From contig NZ_CP146614.1 of the NCBI RefSeq assembly GCF_037094685.1, positions 372,001-436,000 on the forward strand: DNA of 64,000 nucleotides, read 5' to 3'. Source of the DNA: Massilia sp. METH4. GTDB lineage: Bacteria; Pseudomonadota; Gammaproteobacteria; Burkholderiales; Burkholderiaceae_D. Within the stretch, counting starts at the first letter, position 1; each line of letters starts with the position of its first letter. This document shows positions 1 through 8,542 of this stretch, one piece after another. The notes beneath the pieces were generated by a model that was not told where the DNA came from, did not search any database, and worked only from the letters and a program-made list of their open reading frames with translations. The position numbers and the translations under genes were made by a program.

Positions 1-964
1 CCAGACGAACGACTCGGCGCCGATCAACGTGCGTCCCGCCAACCCGCTGGGGCGCGCACCGATTGTCGAAACACTCAACGTGGGCGTCCGTTGCATCAAC
101 GCCATGCTGACCGTGGGCCGCGGCCAGCGCATGGGCCTGTTCGCCGGTTCCGGCGTCGGCAAGTCCGTCCTGCTCGGCATGATGGCGCGCTACACGGAGG
201 CGGACATCATCGTGGTGGGCCTGATCGGCGAACGGGGCCGCGAGGTCAAGGAATTCATCGAACACATCCTGGGCGAGGAAGGCCTGGCACGCTCCGTGGT
301 GGTGGCCGCGCCGGCCGACACGCCGCCGCTGATGCGCATGCAGGGCGCGGCCTACTCGACCGCGATCGCCGAGCATTTCCGCGACAAGGGCCAGAACGTG
401 CTGCTGATCATGGACTCGCTGACCCGCTATGCGATGGCGCAGCGCGAGATCGCCCTGGCGATCGGCGAACCGCCGGCCACCAAGGGGTATCCGCCCTCCG
501 TGTTCGCGAAGCTGCCCGTGCTGGTGGAGCGCGCCGGCAATGGCGAACTGGGCGGCGGCTCGATCACGGCGTTCTACACCGTGCTGACCGAAGGCGACGA
601 CCAGCAGGACCCGATCGCCGACTCGGCGCGCGCGATCCTGGATGGCCACATCGTGCTGAACCGCCGCCTGGCCGAGGCGGGCCACTACCCCGCCATCGAC
701 ATCGAGCAATCGATCAGCCGGGCCATGCACTCGATCACGTCGCACGACCACCAGAACAAGGCGCGCCGCCTGAAGCAGCTGTTCTCCGTGTACGAGCGCA
801 GTCGCGACCTGATCGCCGTGGGTGCCTACACCCCGGGTACGGACCCGAAGATCGACGAGGCGATCAAGCTGCACGACCGCATCGAGCATTTCCTGCAACA
901 AAAGATCACGGAACGGGTCGACATGGCCGAGAGCTTGGGGCAATTGGCCACGCTGTTCGACTGA
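1..964 (+). CDS. fliI: Flagellar export ATPase FliI, 5' end cut by window edge
   Basis: This is the cytoplasmic ATPase that energises the flagellar type III export gate together with FliH and FliJ. The frame is open from the first bases, so the gene starts outside the window; about 320 residues are visible, while the family is usually 440-480 long. The Walker A motif GSGVGKS is at visible residues 46-53, the segment [15 protein letters not shown] is typical of FliI/F1-beta-like ATPases, and the Walker B strand reads LLIMDS. The C-terminal helical domain that contacts FliJ is complete and the gene stops at 964. fliJ begins 34 bases downstream, in the usual order. Confidence 0.97.
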   Translation, partial: QTNDSAPINVRPANPLGRAPIVETLNVGVRCINAMLTVGRGQRMGLFAGSGVGKSVLLGMMARYTEADIIVVGLIGERGREVKEFIEHILGEEGLARSVVVAAPADTPPLMRMQGAAYSTAIAEHFRDKGQNVLLIMDSLTRYAMAQREIALAIGEPPATKGYPPSVFAKLPVLVERAGNGELGGGSITAFYTVLTEGDDQQDPIADSARAILDGHIVLNRRLAEAGHYPAIDIEQSISRAMHSITSHDHQNKARRLKQLFSVYERSRDLIAVGAYTPGTDPKIDEAIKLHDRIEHFLQQKITERVDMAESLGQLATLFD

Positions 965-998
965 TTGACCGGTTGAGCGCTCCGTATAATTTCCCATC

Positions 999-1439
999 AT
1001 GGCCTCGAAAAACCAACTCAATACCCTGATCGACCTGGCGCAGACCGAGACGGACGACGCGGCCAAGCGCCTGGGCGCGGCCTTGAAAGCCATCAACGAC
1101 GCGGAAGAGAAGCTGAACATGCTGATCGGCTATCGCGATGAATACCTGCGCAAGTTCCAGGCAAGCCAGCAAGCCGGCATCACGCCGATGGCTTACCGTA
1201 ACTTCCAGGCGTTCATGGACAAGCTCGACAGTGCGATCCAGGGCCAGGAAGAAGTGCTGCGGCACGCCAGGAAGCGCGGCGACATGGAAAAAACCACGTG
1301 GCAGGCGGCCGAACGCAAACGCGTGTCCTATTCCACCCTGCGCGACCGCGAAGACGCCAAGCTGCAAAAGCTCGAGGCCAAGCGCGACCAGAAGGCGATG
1401 GACGAGCATGCGTCGCGCCAGGCCTTCTTCCGCCGTTAA
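999..1439 (+). CDS. fliJ: Flagellar export protein FliJ
   Basis: FliJ is a small cytoplasmic stalk-like protein that links the FliI ATPase ring to the FlhA export gate and recycles export chaperones. The 146-residue product is almost entirely charged heptad-like helix (for example EEVLRHARKRGDMEK and RDREDAKLQKLEAKRD), matching the antiparallel coiled coil of the family, and its length is normal. It lies between fliI and fliK, which is strong support because FliJ sequences themselves diverge. The start at 999 opens MASKNQLNTLIDLAQ, the usual family opening. Confidence 0.93.
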   Translation: MASKNQLNTLIDLAQTETDDAAKRLGAALKAINDAEEKLNMLIGYRDEYLRKFQASQQAGITPMAYRNFQAFMDKLDSAIQGQEEVLRHARKRGDMEKTTWQAAERKRVSYSTLRDREDAKLQKLEAKRDQKAMDEHASRQAFFRR

Positions 1440-1456
1440 TACCCTCCAGGCGCCCC

Positions 1457-2644
1457 ATGCAGACCCAATCCATCCAGAACCAGCAACCGAACAAGCCGCA
1501 GCCGGCCAAGAGCGCGCCGCTGCCCAACAACGACTTCAAGCAAGCCTTGACGCTGGAAATCGAGCGCGCGCCCGTTCGCGCGGCGCCGGAACAGCCGGCC
1601 CCTGCCCCGCAGACCAAAGCGCCGGCAAAGAACGCCCAGCCGGCAAAGCCGGCGCAGGCCCAGAACGCGAACAACGCCAGCCAGGCCGATGACGCACAGG
1701 CGCCGGCGTCCACCGATGCCGCCGCCAAGCCCGCCACCACCGAGTCGACCCCGGCCGAAGAAACGGCCGAGTCCGCCGAGGACACCGCCTCCGTGGCCGA
1801 CCCGGCCGCCGGCATGCTGGCGATGCTGGCCGCCTACGGCCAACTGACCGGCAAGACCGAGGTCAAGCCGGACACGGCAGCGGCGACGGGCACGGATGCC
1901 GCCGCGCTGGCGGCCATGCAGGCCGACGCCGCCGGCAGGGCCACGCTGGCCAACCTCGCTGCCGACGCGCGGGCCGGCAAGGCCGGGGCCGAAGGCACCA
2001 CGGCATTGCAGGATGCGCTGGCCGACCAGGCCGGTGCGAACCGCCTGCTCAAGGCGGGCACCGACGCGGCGCTCGTGGCCGACCAGCAGGCCGAGTCGTT
2101 TGCCGCACGCCTTGCCGAGGCGGCGCCCGCGCCGCAGCCCGTTGCGCAACCTGTCGCGCAAGCCATGGCCGGCGCGATGCAGGCCGCCAACGCCGTGGCC
2201 GCGAACCAGTTGCAGGCCCGCGTGGGCACGAATGCCTGGGAACAGCAATTGGGCCAGAAGGTCGTGTGGATGGTGGCCGGCGGCGACCAGAGCGCTTCGC
2301 TGACGCTGAACCCGCCGGATCTCGGGCCGCTGCAAGTGGTGCTGAACGTCTCGAACGATTCCGCCACCGCCACGTTCACGGCGCACCAGCCGGAAACCCG
2401 GCAGGCGATCGAGAATGCGCTGCCGAAGCTGCGCGAAATGATGAGCGAAGCCGGCATCGCGCTGGGCAATGCTACCGTGTCGGCCGGGTCGCAGGAACAG
2501 CAGCAGGCGTTCGCCGAGCAGGCGCGCGGCGGCAGCGGCGGCCGCAATGGCAATGCCGGCAATGGCGGCGATTCGGGACAGCAGGAAGAGGCGCAGCCGG
2601 TCATCCGCCGCGCGGTGCTGGGCGCCGTCGACACATTCGCCTGA
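1457..2644 (+). CDS. fliK: Flagellar hook-length control protein FliK
   Basis: FliK is the secreted ruler that measures hook length and switches export specificity through FlhB. The 395-residue product has a long low-complexity Ala/Pro/Gln-rich N-terminal half, the disordered ruler region. It is followed by the conserved C-terminal domain with PPDLGPLQVVL and a downstream HQPETRQAIENALPKL helix. The C-terminal tail is Gly/Asn/Gln-rich. The frame is open further upstream, to 1298, but that part overlaps fliJ; the ATG at 1457 opens MQTQSIQNQQ, 17 bases after the fliJ stop, and fits best. Confidence 0.93.
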   Translation: MQTQSIQNQQPNKPQPAKSAPLPNNDFKQALTLEIERAPVRAAPEQPAPAPQTKAPAKNAQPAKPAQAQNANNASQADDAQAPASTDAAAKPATTESTPAEETAESAEDTASVADPAAGMLAMLAAYGQLTGKTEVKPDTAAATGTDAAALAAMQADAAGRATLANLAADARAGKAGAEGTTALQDALADQAGANRLLKAGTDAALVADQQAESFAARLAEAAPAPQPVAQPVAQAMAGAMQAANAVAANQLQARVGTNAWEQQLGQKVVWMVAGGDQSASLTLNPPDLGPLQVVLNVSNDSATATFTAHQPETRQAIENALPKLREMMSEAGIALGNATVSAGSQEQQQAFAEQARGGSGGRNGNAGNGGDSGQQEEAQPVIRRAVLGAVDTFA

Positions 2645-2813
2645 TTGGCGCGGTATTGCCGCCGCACCATCGCATACCCATGGTTTCGATATTGCAGAGC
2701 AGGCGGGTCTTTGGCCCGCTGTTCCGCGTATGCCGACGCGCCGCCTCTGCCGATAATGCCATAATGGCGCATCGTTCGTTCCAGCAAGTGCAACATTGAA
2801 AGCAAAAACCAAT

Positions 2814-3332
2814 ATGAAAGCTGACCCGAAGGCAGAAGCGGCACCCGCCGGTGGCGGCAACAAGAAGCTCGTCATCATCCTGATCGCCGTGCTCGTGCTC
2901 GTGCTGGTTGGCGGCGGTGCGGGCGCTTACTTCCTGCTGCAGGACAAGGGCGCCGCCGCCGAGCACGACGAGGAAGACGTCAAGCCGAAGAAGAAAAAGA
3001 AGAAGCAGGATGAAGGTCCTCCCGTGTACGTGCCCGTCGAGCCGTTCACCGTGAACCTGAATCCGGAAGAAGGCGAGCAGTACCTGCAACTGGCCTTCAC
3101 CCTGCAGGTAGCGGACGCCGAGCAATCCGAGGTCATCAAGAACAATATGCCGAAGGTGCGCAGCCGCATCCTGTTACTGCTATCCTCCAAGAAAGCATCG
3201 GAAATCAATACGCCGGAGGGCAAGTCCCAACTGGCGAAGGAAATCATGGAGCAGGTAAACGAACCGTTCCAGGACCGGGGCGACGAGCAGGAAGTGACCG
3301 AAGTACTGTTTACCTCATTCATTATCCAATAA
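2814..3332 (+). CDS. fliL: Flagellar basal-body-associated protein FliL
   Basis: FliL is a single-pass inner-membrane protein that surrounds the stator and stabilises motor torque. The product has a short basic cytoplasmic N-terminus, one membrane segment (about residues 17-40, LVIILIAVLVLVLV), a Lys-rich patch KPKKKKKKQ and a periplasmic domain. The domain contains YVPVEPFTVNLN and ends in FTSFIIQ, both typical of the family. The ATG at 2814 is preferred; a TTG at 2796 would add six residues and cannot be excluded. A 169-base gap separates it from fliK, so it may have its own promoter. Confidence 0.93.
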   Translation: MKADPKAEAAPAGGGNKKLVIILIAVLVLVLVGGGAGAYFLLQDKGAAAEHDEEDVKPKKKKKKQDEGPPVYVPVEPFTVNLNPEEGEQYLQLAFTLQVADAEQSEVIKNNMPKVRSRILLLLSSKKASEINTPEGKSQLAKEIMEQVNEPFQDRGDEQEVTEVLFTSFIIQ

Positions 3333-3368
3333 GCATCCAGCAACCAACCATAGGTATCCTTCAGAATC

Positions 3369-4352
3369 ATGGCGGATAATTTTCTCTCCCAGGAAGAGGT
3401 CGATGCCCTCTTGAAGGGCGTCAACGGCGACCAGGACGACGTCGCGGCGCCCGAGGAAGTCGCGGGAGTCAGAACCTATAACCTGGCCACGCAGGAGCGC
3501 ATCGTCCGTGGCCGCATGCCCACGCTCGAGATCATCAACGAGCGCTTTGCCCGGCTGCTGCGCGTGGGGCTGTTCAACTTCCTGCGCCGCAGCGCGGAAG
3601 TGTCGGTGGGCTCGGTGCGCGTGTCGAAGTACAGCGAGTTCATCCGGAACCTCGTCGTGCCGACCAACCTGAACCTCGTGCACATGAAGCCGCTGCGCGG
3701 CACGGCACTGATGGTGTTCGATCCGGGCCTCGTGTTCCTGCTGGTCGACAACCTGTTCGGCGGCGACGGCCGCTTCCACACCCGTGTGGAAGGCCGCGAT
3801 TTCACGGCGACGGAACAGCGCATCATCCTGCGCATCCTGGACATCGTGTTCGAGGCTTACACGAAATCGTGGGAGCCGGTATTCCCCGTCGAGTTCGAGT
3901 ACATCCGTTCCGAGATGAACACGCAGTTCGCCAACATCGCCACGCCGAACGAGGTGGTGGTGGCCTCCACCTTCACGGTCGAGCTGGGCTCGGTGTCCGG
4001 CCAGATCCACTTCTGCATGCCGTATTCGATGATCGAGCCGATCCGCGATGCGCTGACCTCCTCGCTGCAGGGCGAGGCGCTGGAAGTGGACAAGCGCTGG
4101 ATCCGCCTGATGACGCAGCAGATCCAGATCGCCGAGGTGGAACTGGTGGCGCGGCTGGGCACGGCGAAGGTGAGCTTCGACGAGATCCTGAACATGCGGG
4201 TGGGCGACGTCATTCCGCTGAACATTCCGGAAACGATCGAAGCCACGGTGGATGGCGTGCCGGTGCTCGATTGCACGTACGGCGTGCTGAACGGACAATA
4301 CGCGCTGAAGGTCGAGCGGCTGCTCGCCAATAGCGACAATCTAAGCAAGTGA
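3369..4352 (+). CDS. fliM: Flagellar motor switch protein FliM
   Basis: FliM is the C-ring switch component that binds phosphorylated CheY and sets the direction of rotation. The 327-residue protein starts MADNFLSQEEVDALLKGV, which contains the CheY-P binding peptide (family form LSQxEIDALL). The middle domain follows with the conserved LVFLLVDNLFGGDGRF, then a C-terminal SpoA-like domain with LNMRVGDVIPLNIPE. Length and layout are normal. Its stop overlaps a GTG in front of fliN, but the real fliN start lies further on. Confidence 0.97.
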   Translation: MADNFLSQEEVDALLKGVNGDQDDVAAPEEVAGVRTYNLATQERIVRGRMPTLEIINERFARLLRVGLFNFLRRSAEVSVGSVRVSKYSEFIRNLVVPTNLNLVHMKPLRGTALMVFDPGLVFLLVDNLFGGDGRFHTRVEGRDFTATEQRIILRILDIVFEAYTKSWEPVFPVEFEYIRSEMNTQFANIATPNEVVVASTFTVELGSVSGQIHFCMPYSMIEPIRDALTSSLQGEALEVDKRWIRLMTQQIQIAEVELVARLGTAKVSFDEILNMRVGDVIPLNIPETIEATVDGVPVLDCTYGVLNGQYALKVERLLANSDNLSK

Positions 4353-4366
4353 AGCAGGAGAGCATC

Positions 4367-4783
4367 ATGGCGGACAATCAAGACGATCAAAGCCTCGACG
4401 ACGATTGGGGCGCAGCGATAGCCGAGCAGGCGAAGGCGGAAGCCGAGGCGCTGCAGAAGGAAGCCGCGACGGCGGCCGTGTTCAAGGATTTCTCGAAGAC
4501 GGCCACCAAGACGGAAACCCACAACGACATCGACTTCATCCTCGACATTCCCGTCCAGCTGACGGTGGAACTGGGCCGCACGAAGATCGCCATCAAGAAC
4601 CTGCTGCAACTGGCGCAGGGTTCGGTGGTGGAGCTGGACGGCCTGGCGGGCGAACCGATGGACGTGCTGGTGAACGGTTGCCTCATCGCGCAGGGCGAAG
4701 TGGTGGTGGTGAACGACAAGTTCGGTATCCGCCTCACGGACATCATCACGCCTTCCGAACGCATCCGAAAACTGAATAAATGA
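4367..4783 (+). CDS. fliN: Flagellar motor switch protein FliN
   Basis: FliN forms the lower C-ring with FliM and docks the FliH-FliI export complex. The product is 138 residues: an acidic, Ala-rich N-terminal tail, then a compact SpoA domain with DIPVQLTVELGRTKI and VNDKFGIRLTDII. A GTG at 4349 would add six residues, but an AGGAG ribosome-binding site at 4356-4360 lies at the right distance from the ATG at 4367, which decides the start. The last bases overlap fliO by an ATGA junction, implying translational coupling. Confidence 0.96.
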   Translation: MADNQDDQSLDDDWGAAIAEQAKAEAEALQKEAATAAVFKDFSKTATKTETHNDIDFILDIPVQLTVELGRTKIAIKNLLQLAQGSVVELDGLAGEPMDVLVNGCLIAQGEVVVVNDKFGIRLTDIITPSERIRKLNK

Positions 4784-5445
4784 AGCGTTTCTCCGTATCC
4801 GCCGGGCTGGCAGGCCTGCTGCTGGCCGGCACGCTGTCGCCCGGCATTTCGTTGGCGCAAGCGCCCGCGGTTGCCCCTGCGGGTGCAACCGCTGTTGCCC
4901 CTTCCTCCGCGCCCGTCATCACCAATCCCACCGATCGCGCCGTCGCGCCCGTGAAAGCGGGCGAGCCGGCCACCGTCGTGTCGCCCGAACAGGCACCGGC
5001 GCCCGGCCCCGTCGCACCGCCGGTCGCGACGCCCGAGCAGCAGGCGGCCATCGCCGGCGCGCGCTCGGCCACGCCGGCCGCCCTGCCCTCGCCGCCGTCC
5101 GCGGCGGGCAGCCTGCTGCAGACGGTTGTATCGCTGGCGCTCGTGCTGGCGATCCTGCTCGGCCTGGCTTGGGCGTTGAAACGCTTCGGGCCGCGCACCG
5201 TCACCGGCGGCAATACGGTGAAGCTGGTCGGCGCGCTGTCCGTCGGTGCCCGCGAGCGGATCCTCGTCGTCGAGGTGGGGGGCCAGTGGATCGTCGTCGG
5301 CGCGTCGCCGGGGCGCATGAACGCGCTGGCCACGATGCCGCGGCAGGAAGCCGATCCCGCCGACCTGGCGCGGCAGCACGCGCTGCCCGCGACCAATTTC
5401 TCGGAATGGTTCAAGCAAACGATCGAAAAGCGCAATGGCAAGTAA
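4780..5445 (+). CDS. fliO: Flagellar biosynthesis protein FliO
   Basis: FliO is a membrane protein that helps assemble the FliPQR export-gate core. The 221-residue product has an N-terminal signal-like segment ending near LAQAPAV, then about 80 residues of Ala/Pro-rich linker. One membrane helix follows near residues 108-132 ([18 protein letters not shown]), then the FliO domain with [19 protein letters not shown]. The long periplasmic linker is larger than in enterics but usual for betaproteobacteria. It overlaps fliN at its start and fliP at its end. Confidence 0.92.
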   Translation: MKRFSVSAGLAGLLLAGTLSPGISLAQAPAVAPAGATAVAPSSAPVITNPTDRAVAPVKAGEPATVVSPEQAPAPGPVAPPVATPEQQAAIAGARSATPAALPSPPSAAGSLLQTVVSLALVLAILLGLAWALKRFGPRTVTGGNTVKLVGALSVGARERILVVEVGGQWIVVGASPGRMNALATMPRQEADPADLARQHALPATNFSEWFKQTIEKRNGK

Positions 5446-6190
5446 GTCGGTAATCCATGCTGTCCGTGCGCTGCCGTTGATGGCCCTCGGGCTGCCGCTG
5501 CTGGCGGTGGCGGAACCCACGATCCCCGCGTTCACGAGCGCACCAGCGCCCGGCGGCGGCACCCAGTACGGGTTGACGCTGCAGACGCTGATCCTGATGA
5601 CATCGCTGACGTTCCTGCCGGCGGTGCTGCTGATGATGACGGGCTTTACGCGCATCGTGATCGTGCTGTCGCTGCTGCGCCAGGCGATGGGCACGCAGAC
5701 GGCGCCGCCGAACCAGGTGATGGTCGGGCTCGCGCTGTTCTTGACGTTCTTCGTGATGGGGCCCACGTTCGACCGCATCTATACGGAAGCGTATCAGCCG
5801 TTGCAGGCCAACCAGATCACGATGCAGCAGGCGATCGAACGGGGCGCCGCACCGCTGAAGACGTTCATGCTGAAGCAAACGCGGCAAGCGGACCTGGCGC
5901 TGTTCGTGAAGATCTCGCGCAGCCCGGCACTGCAAGGCCCCGAGGACGTGCCGATGCGCATCCTGGTACCGGCCTTCATCACCAGCGAGCTGAAGACGGC
6001 GTTCCAGATCGGCTTCGCGATCTTCATCCCCTTCCTCATCATCGACATGGTGGTGGCGTCGGTGCTGATGGCGATGGGGATGATGATGATGTCGCCGGCC
6101 GTGATCTCGCTGCCGTTCAAGCTGATGCTGTTCGTGCTGGTCGATGGCTGGCAACTGCTGCTGGGTTCGCTGTCCCAGAGTTTCTACTAG
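5435..6190 (+). CDS. fliP: Flagellar export gate protein FliP
   Basis: FliP forms the core of the export channel with FliQ and FliR. The 251-residue product begins with a cleavable signal sequence ([19 protein letters not shown]), as known for this family. It carries the conserved stretches [17 protein letters not shown] and [21 protein letters not shown], then [18 protein letters not shown] near the end. The start overlaps the last ten bases of fliO, so the two are probably translationally coupled. Length and topology are normal. Confidence 0.97.
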   Translation: MASKSVIHAVRALPLMALGLPLLAVAEPTIPAFTSAPAPGGGTQYGLTLQTLILMTSLTFLPAVLLMMTGFTRIVIVLSLLRQAMGTQTAPPNQVMVGLALFLTFFVMGPTFDRIYTEAYQPLQANQITMQQAIERGAAPLKTFMLKQTRQADLALFVKISRSPALQGPEDVPMRILVPAFITSELKTAFQIGFAIFIPFLIIDMVVASVLMAMGMMMMSPAVISLPFKLMLFVLVDGWQLLLGSLSQSFY

Positions 6191-6198
6191 AGGCTGCA

Positions 6199-6468
6199 AT
6201 GACTCCCGAAACCGTGATGACGATAGGCCGCCATGCGATGGAAGTGACGCTGATGGTCGCCGCCCCGTTGCTGCTGGTGGCGCTCGGCATCGGCCTCATC
6301 GTCTCCATCTTCCAGGCCGCCACGCAGATCAACGAGTCGACGCTGTCGTTCATTCCCAAGCTGGTCGGCGTGTTCGTCGCGCTCGTGGTGGCGGGGCCAT
6401 GGATGATCGGCGTGATGACCGATTACATGCGCGAAGTCTTCGGCGGCATCCCGGGCCTGGTCAGCTAG
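6199..6468 (+). CDS. fliQ: Flagellar export gate protein FliQ
   Basis: FliQ is a small two-helix protein of the FliPQR export-gate core. It has 89 residues and starts MTPETVMTIGRHAMEV, and it has two membrane segments (about 16-38 and 52-74). Between them is the family signature IFQAATQINESTLSFIPK. It lies 8 bases after fliP and 9 bases before fliR, inside the same transcription unit. Confidence 0.97.
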   Translation: MTPETVMTIGRHAMEVTLMVAAPLLLVALGIGLIVSIFQAATQINESTLSFIPKLVGVFVALVVAGPWMIGVMTDYMREVFGGIPGLVS

Positions 6469-6477
6469 TTCCAGGCC

Positions 6478-7305
6478 ATGATGGTCCTGACGCTTGCCGA
6501 GATCAACGCCTGGATCGCCGGCTTCATCTGGCCGCTGACGCGCATCCTCGGCCTGATCGCGGCATCCCCCGTGTTCGGCAATGCGCGCGTGCCGCGCACC
6601 GCCCGGCTCGGCTTCGGCGTGGTGGTGGCGATCGCCATCGCCCCATTGGTACCGGCGGTGCCCGCGACCGACCCGGCATCGTGGGAAGGCATGCTGATCC
6701 TGGCGAAGGAACTCATCACCGGCGTGATGATGGGCTTTTCGATGCGGCTGGTGTTCGCCGCCGTCGAGATGGCGGGCGAGATCAGCAGCCTCACGATGGG
6801 CCTGGGCTTCGCCAGCTTCTTCGACCCGATGTCGCAGGGCCGCTCGTCGGCCATCTCGCAATTCCTCGTCTGGATCGCCACGATGTCGCTGCTGGTCGCC
6901 AACGTGCACCTGTGGCTGCTGGAAGCACTGGCCGAAAGCTTCTTCACGCTGCCCATCTCGGGCCGCATGTTCCACGGCGGTGGCTTCTGGGAACTGGCCC
7001 TGTGGGGCGCCAAGATCTTTTCCGCCGGCGTGCAACTGGCGCTGCCGATCGTCGCCGCCCTCTTGATCACCAACGTCGCCCTGGGCGTCCTCACGCGCGC
7101 CGCGCCGCAGCTGAACCTGTTCGGCATCGGCTTCCCCATCACGCTGGGCGCCGGCTTCCTCGTGCTGATGATCGCCCTCCCCTACCTGGCCGCCCCGCTC
7201 GTCAACCTGCTGGGCCAGGGCGCCGCCAAGGCCCAACTGATCCCCCGCGCCCTGCAAGGCGAAGGACAAGTGCCGAAGCGGCTGGCGCCGCCCGCGCCCC
7301 GTTAA
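6478..7305 (+). CDS. fliR: Flagellar export gate protein FliR
   Basis: FliR completes the export-gate core at the end of the fliI-to-fliR operon. The 275-residue product is strongly hydrophobic with six or seven predicted membrane segments and contains ITGVMMGFSMRLVFAAVEMAG, a conserved region of the family. Two adjacent ATG codons (6478 and 6481) are possible starts, a trivial difference. Its stop codon overlaps the flgL stop on the other strand by three bases, so the two operons meet tail to tail with no terminator in between. Confidence 0.96.
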   Translation: MMVLTLAEINAWIAGFIWPLTRILGLIAASPVFGNARVPRTARLGFGVVVAIAIAPLVPAVPATDPASWEGMLILAKELITGVMMGFSMRLVFAAVEMAGEISSLTMGLGFASFFDPMSQGRSSAISQFLVWIATMSLLVANVHLWLLEALAESFFTLPISGRMFHGGGFWELALWGAKIFSAGVQLALPIVAALLITNVALGVLTRAAPQLNLFGIGFPITLGAGFLVLMIALPYLAAPLVNLLGQGAAKAQLIPRALQGEGQVPKRLAPPAPR

Positions 7306-8525
7306 ATGTAGTTGAACAGCGACAGCTGGGTGGCGCTGCGGAAGGTTTGCTGGGCGGCGGTGAGGCTGGTGGTTTGTTGCTGGAAGCGGGAGACGGCTTC
7401 GATCTGGCCTTCGGTGGTGAGGCCGATCAGGTTGGTGATCTGGTCGGAGTACTGGATGCGCAGCGCCGAGGCGGAAGAGTCCAGCGTTTCCAGTTCGTTT
7501 TCGCGCGCGCCCACGGAAGCGCGGACGGACAGCACGTTGTCGCGCGCGTTCTGCAGGTTCTGGTTGGCGCGGTTCAGCGCGTTGGTCAGCTCGGCGCCGG
7601 CGGTCGGACCGGAGCCGGGGTTGCGCAGCGCCTTGACGACGTCGCGGATCGTGGTGAAGACCGACTGGTTGCGGGAGGGTTCGATGGTGAACTTGTCGCC
7701 ATTGGCCGGTGCGCCGGTGATATCGAACGACATGCCGCCGAAGACGATCGGCTCGCCCGACTTGAAGGCGGTCGGCGGCATCACCTGGCTGCCGTCGTCG
7801 GTATTCGTGACGGAGAACTCCACCGCGCCCGTCGTGGCATCCTTCGTGAAGTTGATCTCGTAATTGATCGGTTGCGTCGTGCCGACGATCGTGCCCGGCG
7901 AGATCACGCCGGTGCCGGTGTTGGCCGGGTCGGCGCCGGTCTGGAACGTCCGGTTGCCGGTGGGGTTTTCAAGGAAGATCTCGCTGCCCGTGGCGCTGAT
8001 CGCCATCTGGCGGCCCGAACCGACCTGCAGCTCGCGCCGGCCCTGGTCGCCGTAGTAGTCGGCGCCGTCGGCCGTCAAGGCGAACGGCTGCGTGTTGGTC
8101 TTGTAGCCCGAGAACAGGTAGCCGCCCGAGCCGTCGGCCGTGTTGGCCTGGCTGAGCAGGTCGGCCAGGTGGCCTTCCAGCGCAACGGCGATTGCATCGC
8201 GGTCCGACTGGCTCTGGCCGGGGTTACCCGCCCGCACCACTTCCACGAGCGCGTTATCGAGGATGTCGTTGACGGTTTCCAGCGTCGAGTCGACCTGCAC
8301 GAGCGAAGCGGAGGCGCTTTGCCGGTTCAGCACATATTGCTCGTTCAACTCGTATGACTGCGTCACTTCCAGCGCGCGTGCCGAGGACACGGGATCGTCG
8401 GCCGGCGTCAGCACGCGGCGGTCGGTGGACAGTTGCATCTGCGTGCGCAGCATATTGCCGTGCAGGTTCGACAGTTGCGACACATTCCGGTCGTACATCA
8501 TCTGGGTGCTGATACGAATTGCCAT
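7302..8525 (-). CDS. flgL: Flagellar hook-filament junction protein FlgL (HAP3)
   Basis: FlgL joins FlgK to the filament and is exported to the distal end of the hook. The 407-residue protein has a flagellin-like N-terminal helix region (MAIRISTQMMYDRNVSQL) and a C-terminal helix region ending QLSLFNYI. The middle is variable and contains beta-rich stretches such as MSFDITGAPANGDKFTIEP, a pattern also seen in FlgK here. It is the last gene of the flg operon and shares a transcription unit with flgK, from which it is separated by 17 bases. Confidence 0.95.
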   Translation of the reverse strand: MAIRISTQMMYDRNVSQLSNLHGNMLRTQMQLSTDRRVLTPADDPVSSARALEVTQSYELNEQYVLNRQSASASLVQVDSTLETVNDILDNALVEVVRAGNPGQSQSDRDAIAVALEGHLADLLSQANTADGSGGYLFSGYKTNTQPFALTADGADYYGDQGRRELQVGSGRQMAISATGSEIFLENPTGNRTFQTGADPANTGTGVISPGTIVGTTQPINYEINFTKDATTGAVEFSVTNTDDGSQVMPPTAFKSGEPIVFGGMSFDITGAPANGDKFTIEPSRNQSVFTTIRDVVKALRNPGSGPTAGAELTNALNRANQNLQNARDNVLSVRASVGARENELETLDSSASALRIQYSDQITNLIGLTTEGQIEAVSRFQQQTTSLTAAQQTFRSATQLSLFNYI

Positions 8526-8542
8526 GATAAAACCTCTCGTCC

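Noticed and set aside
2749..2756. GCCGATAA, identical to the sigma-28 -10 box, upstream of fliL
   Set aside because: No -35 element resembling TAAAGTTT at the required 11-base spacing (sequence there is ATGCCGAC); probably chance.
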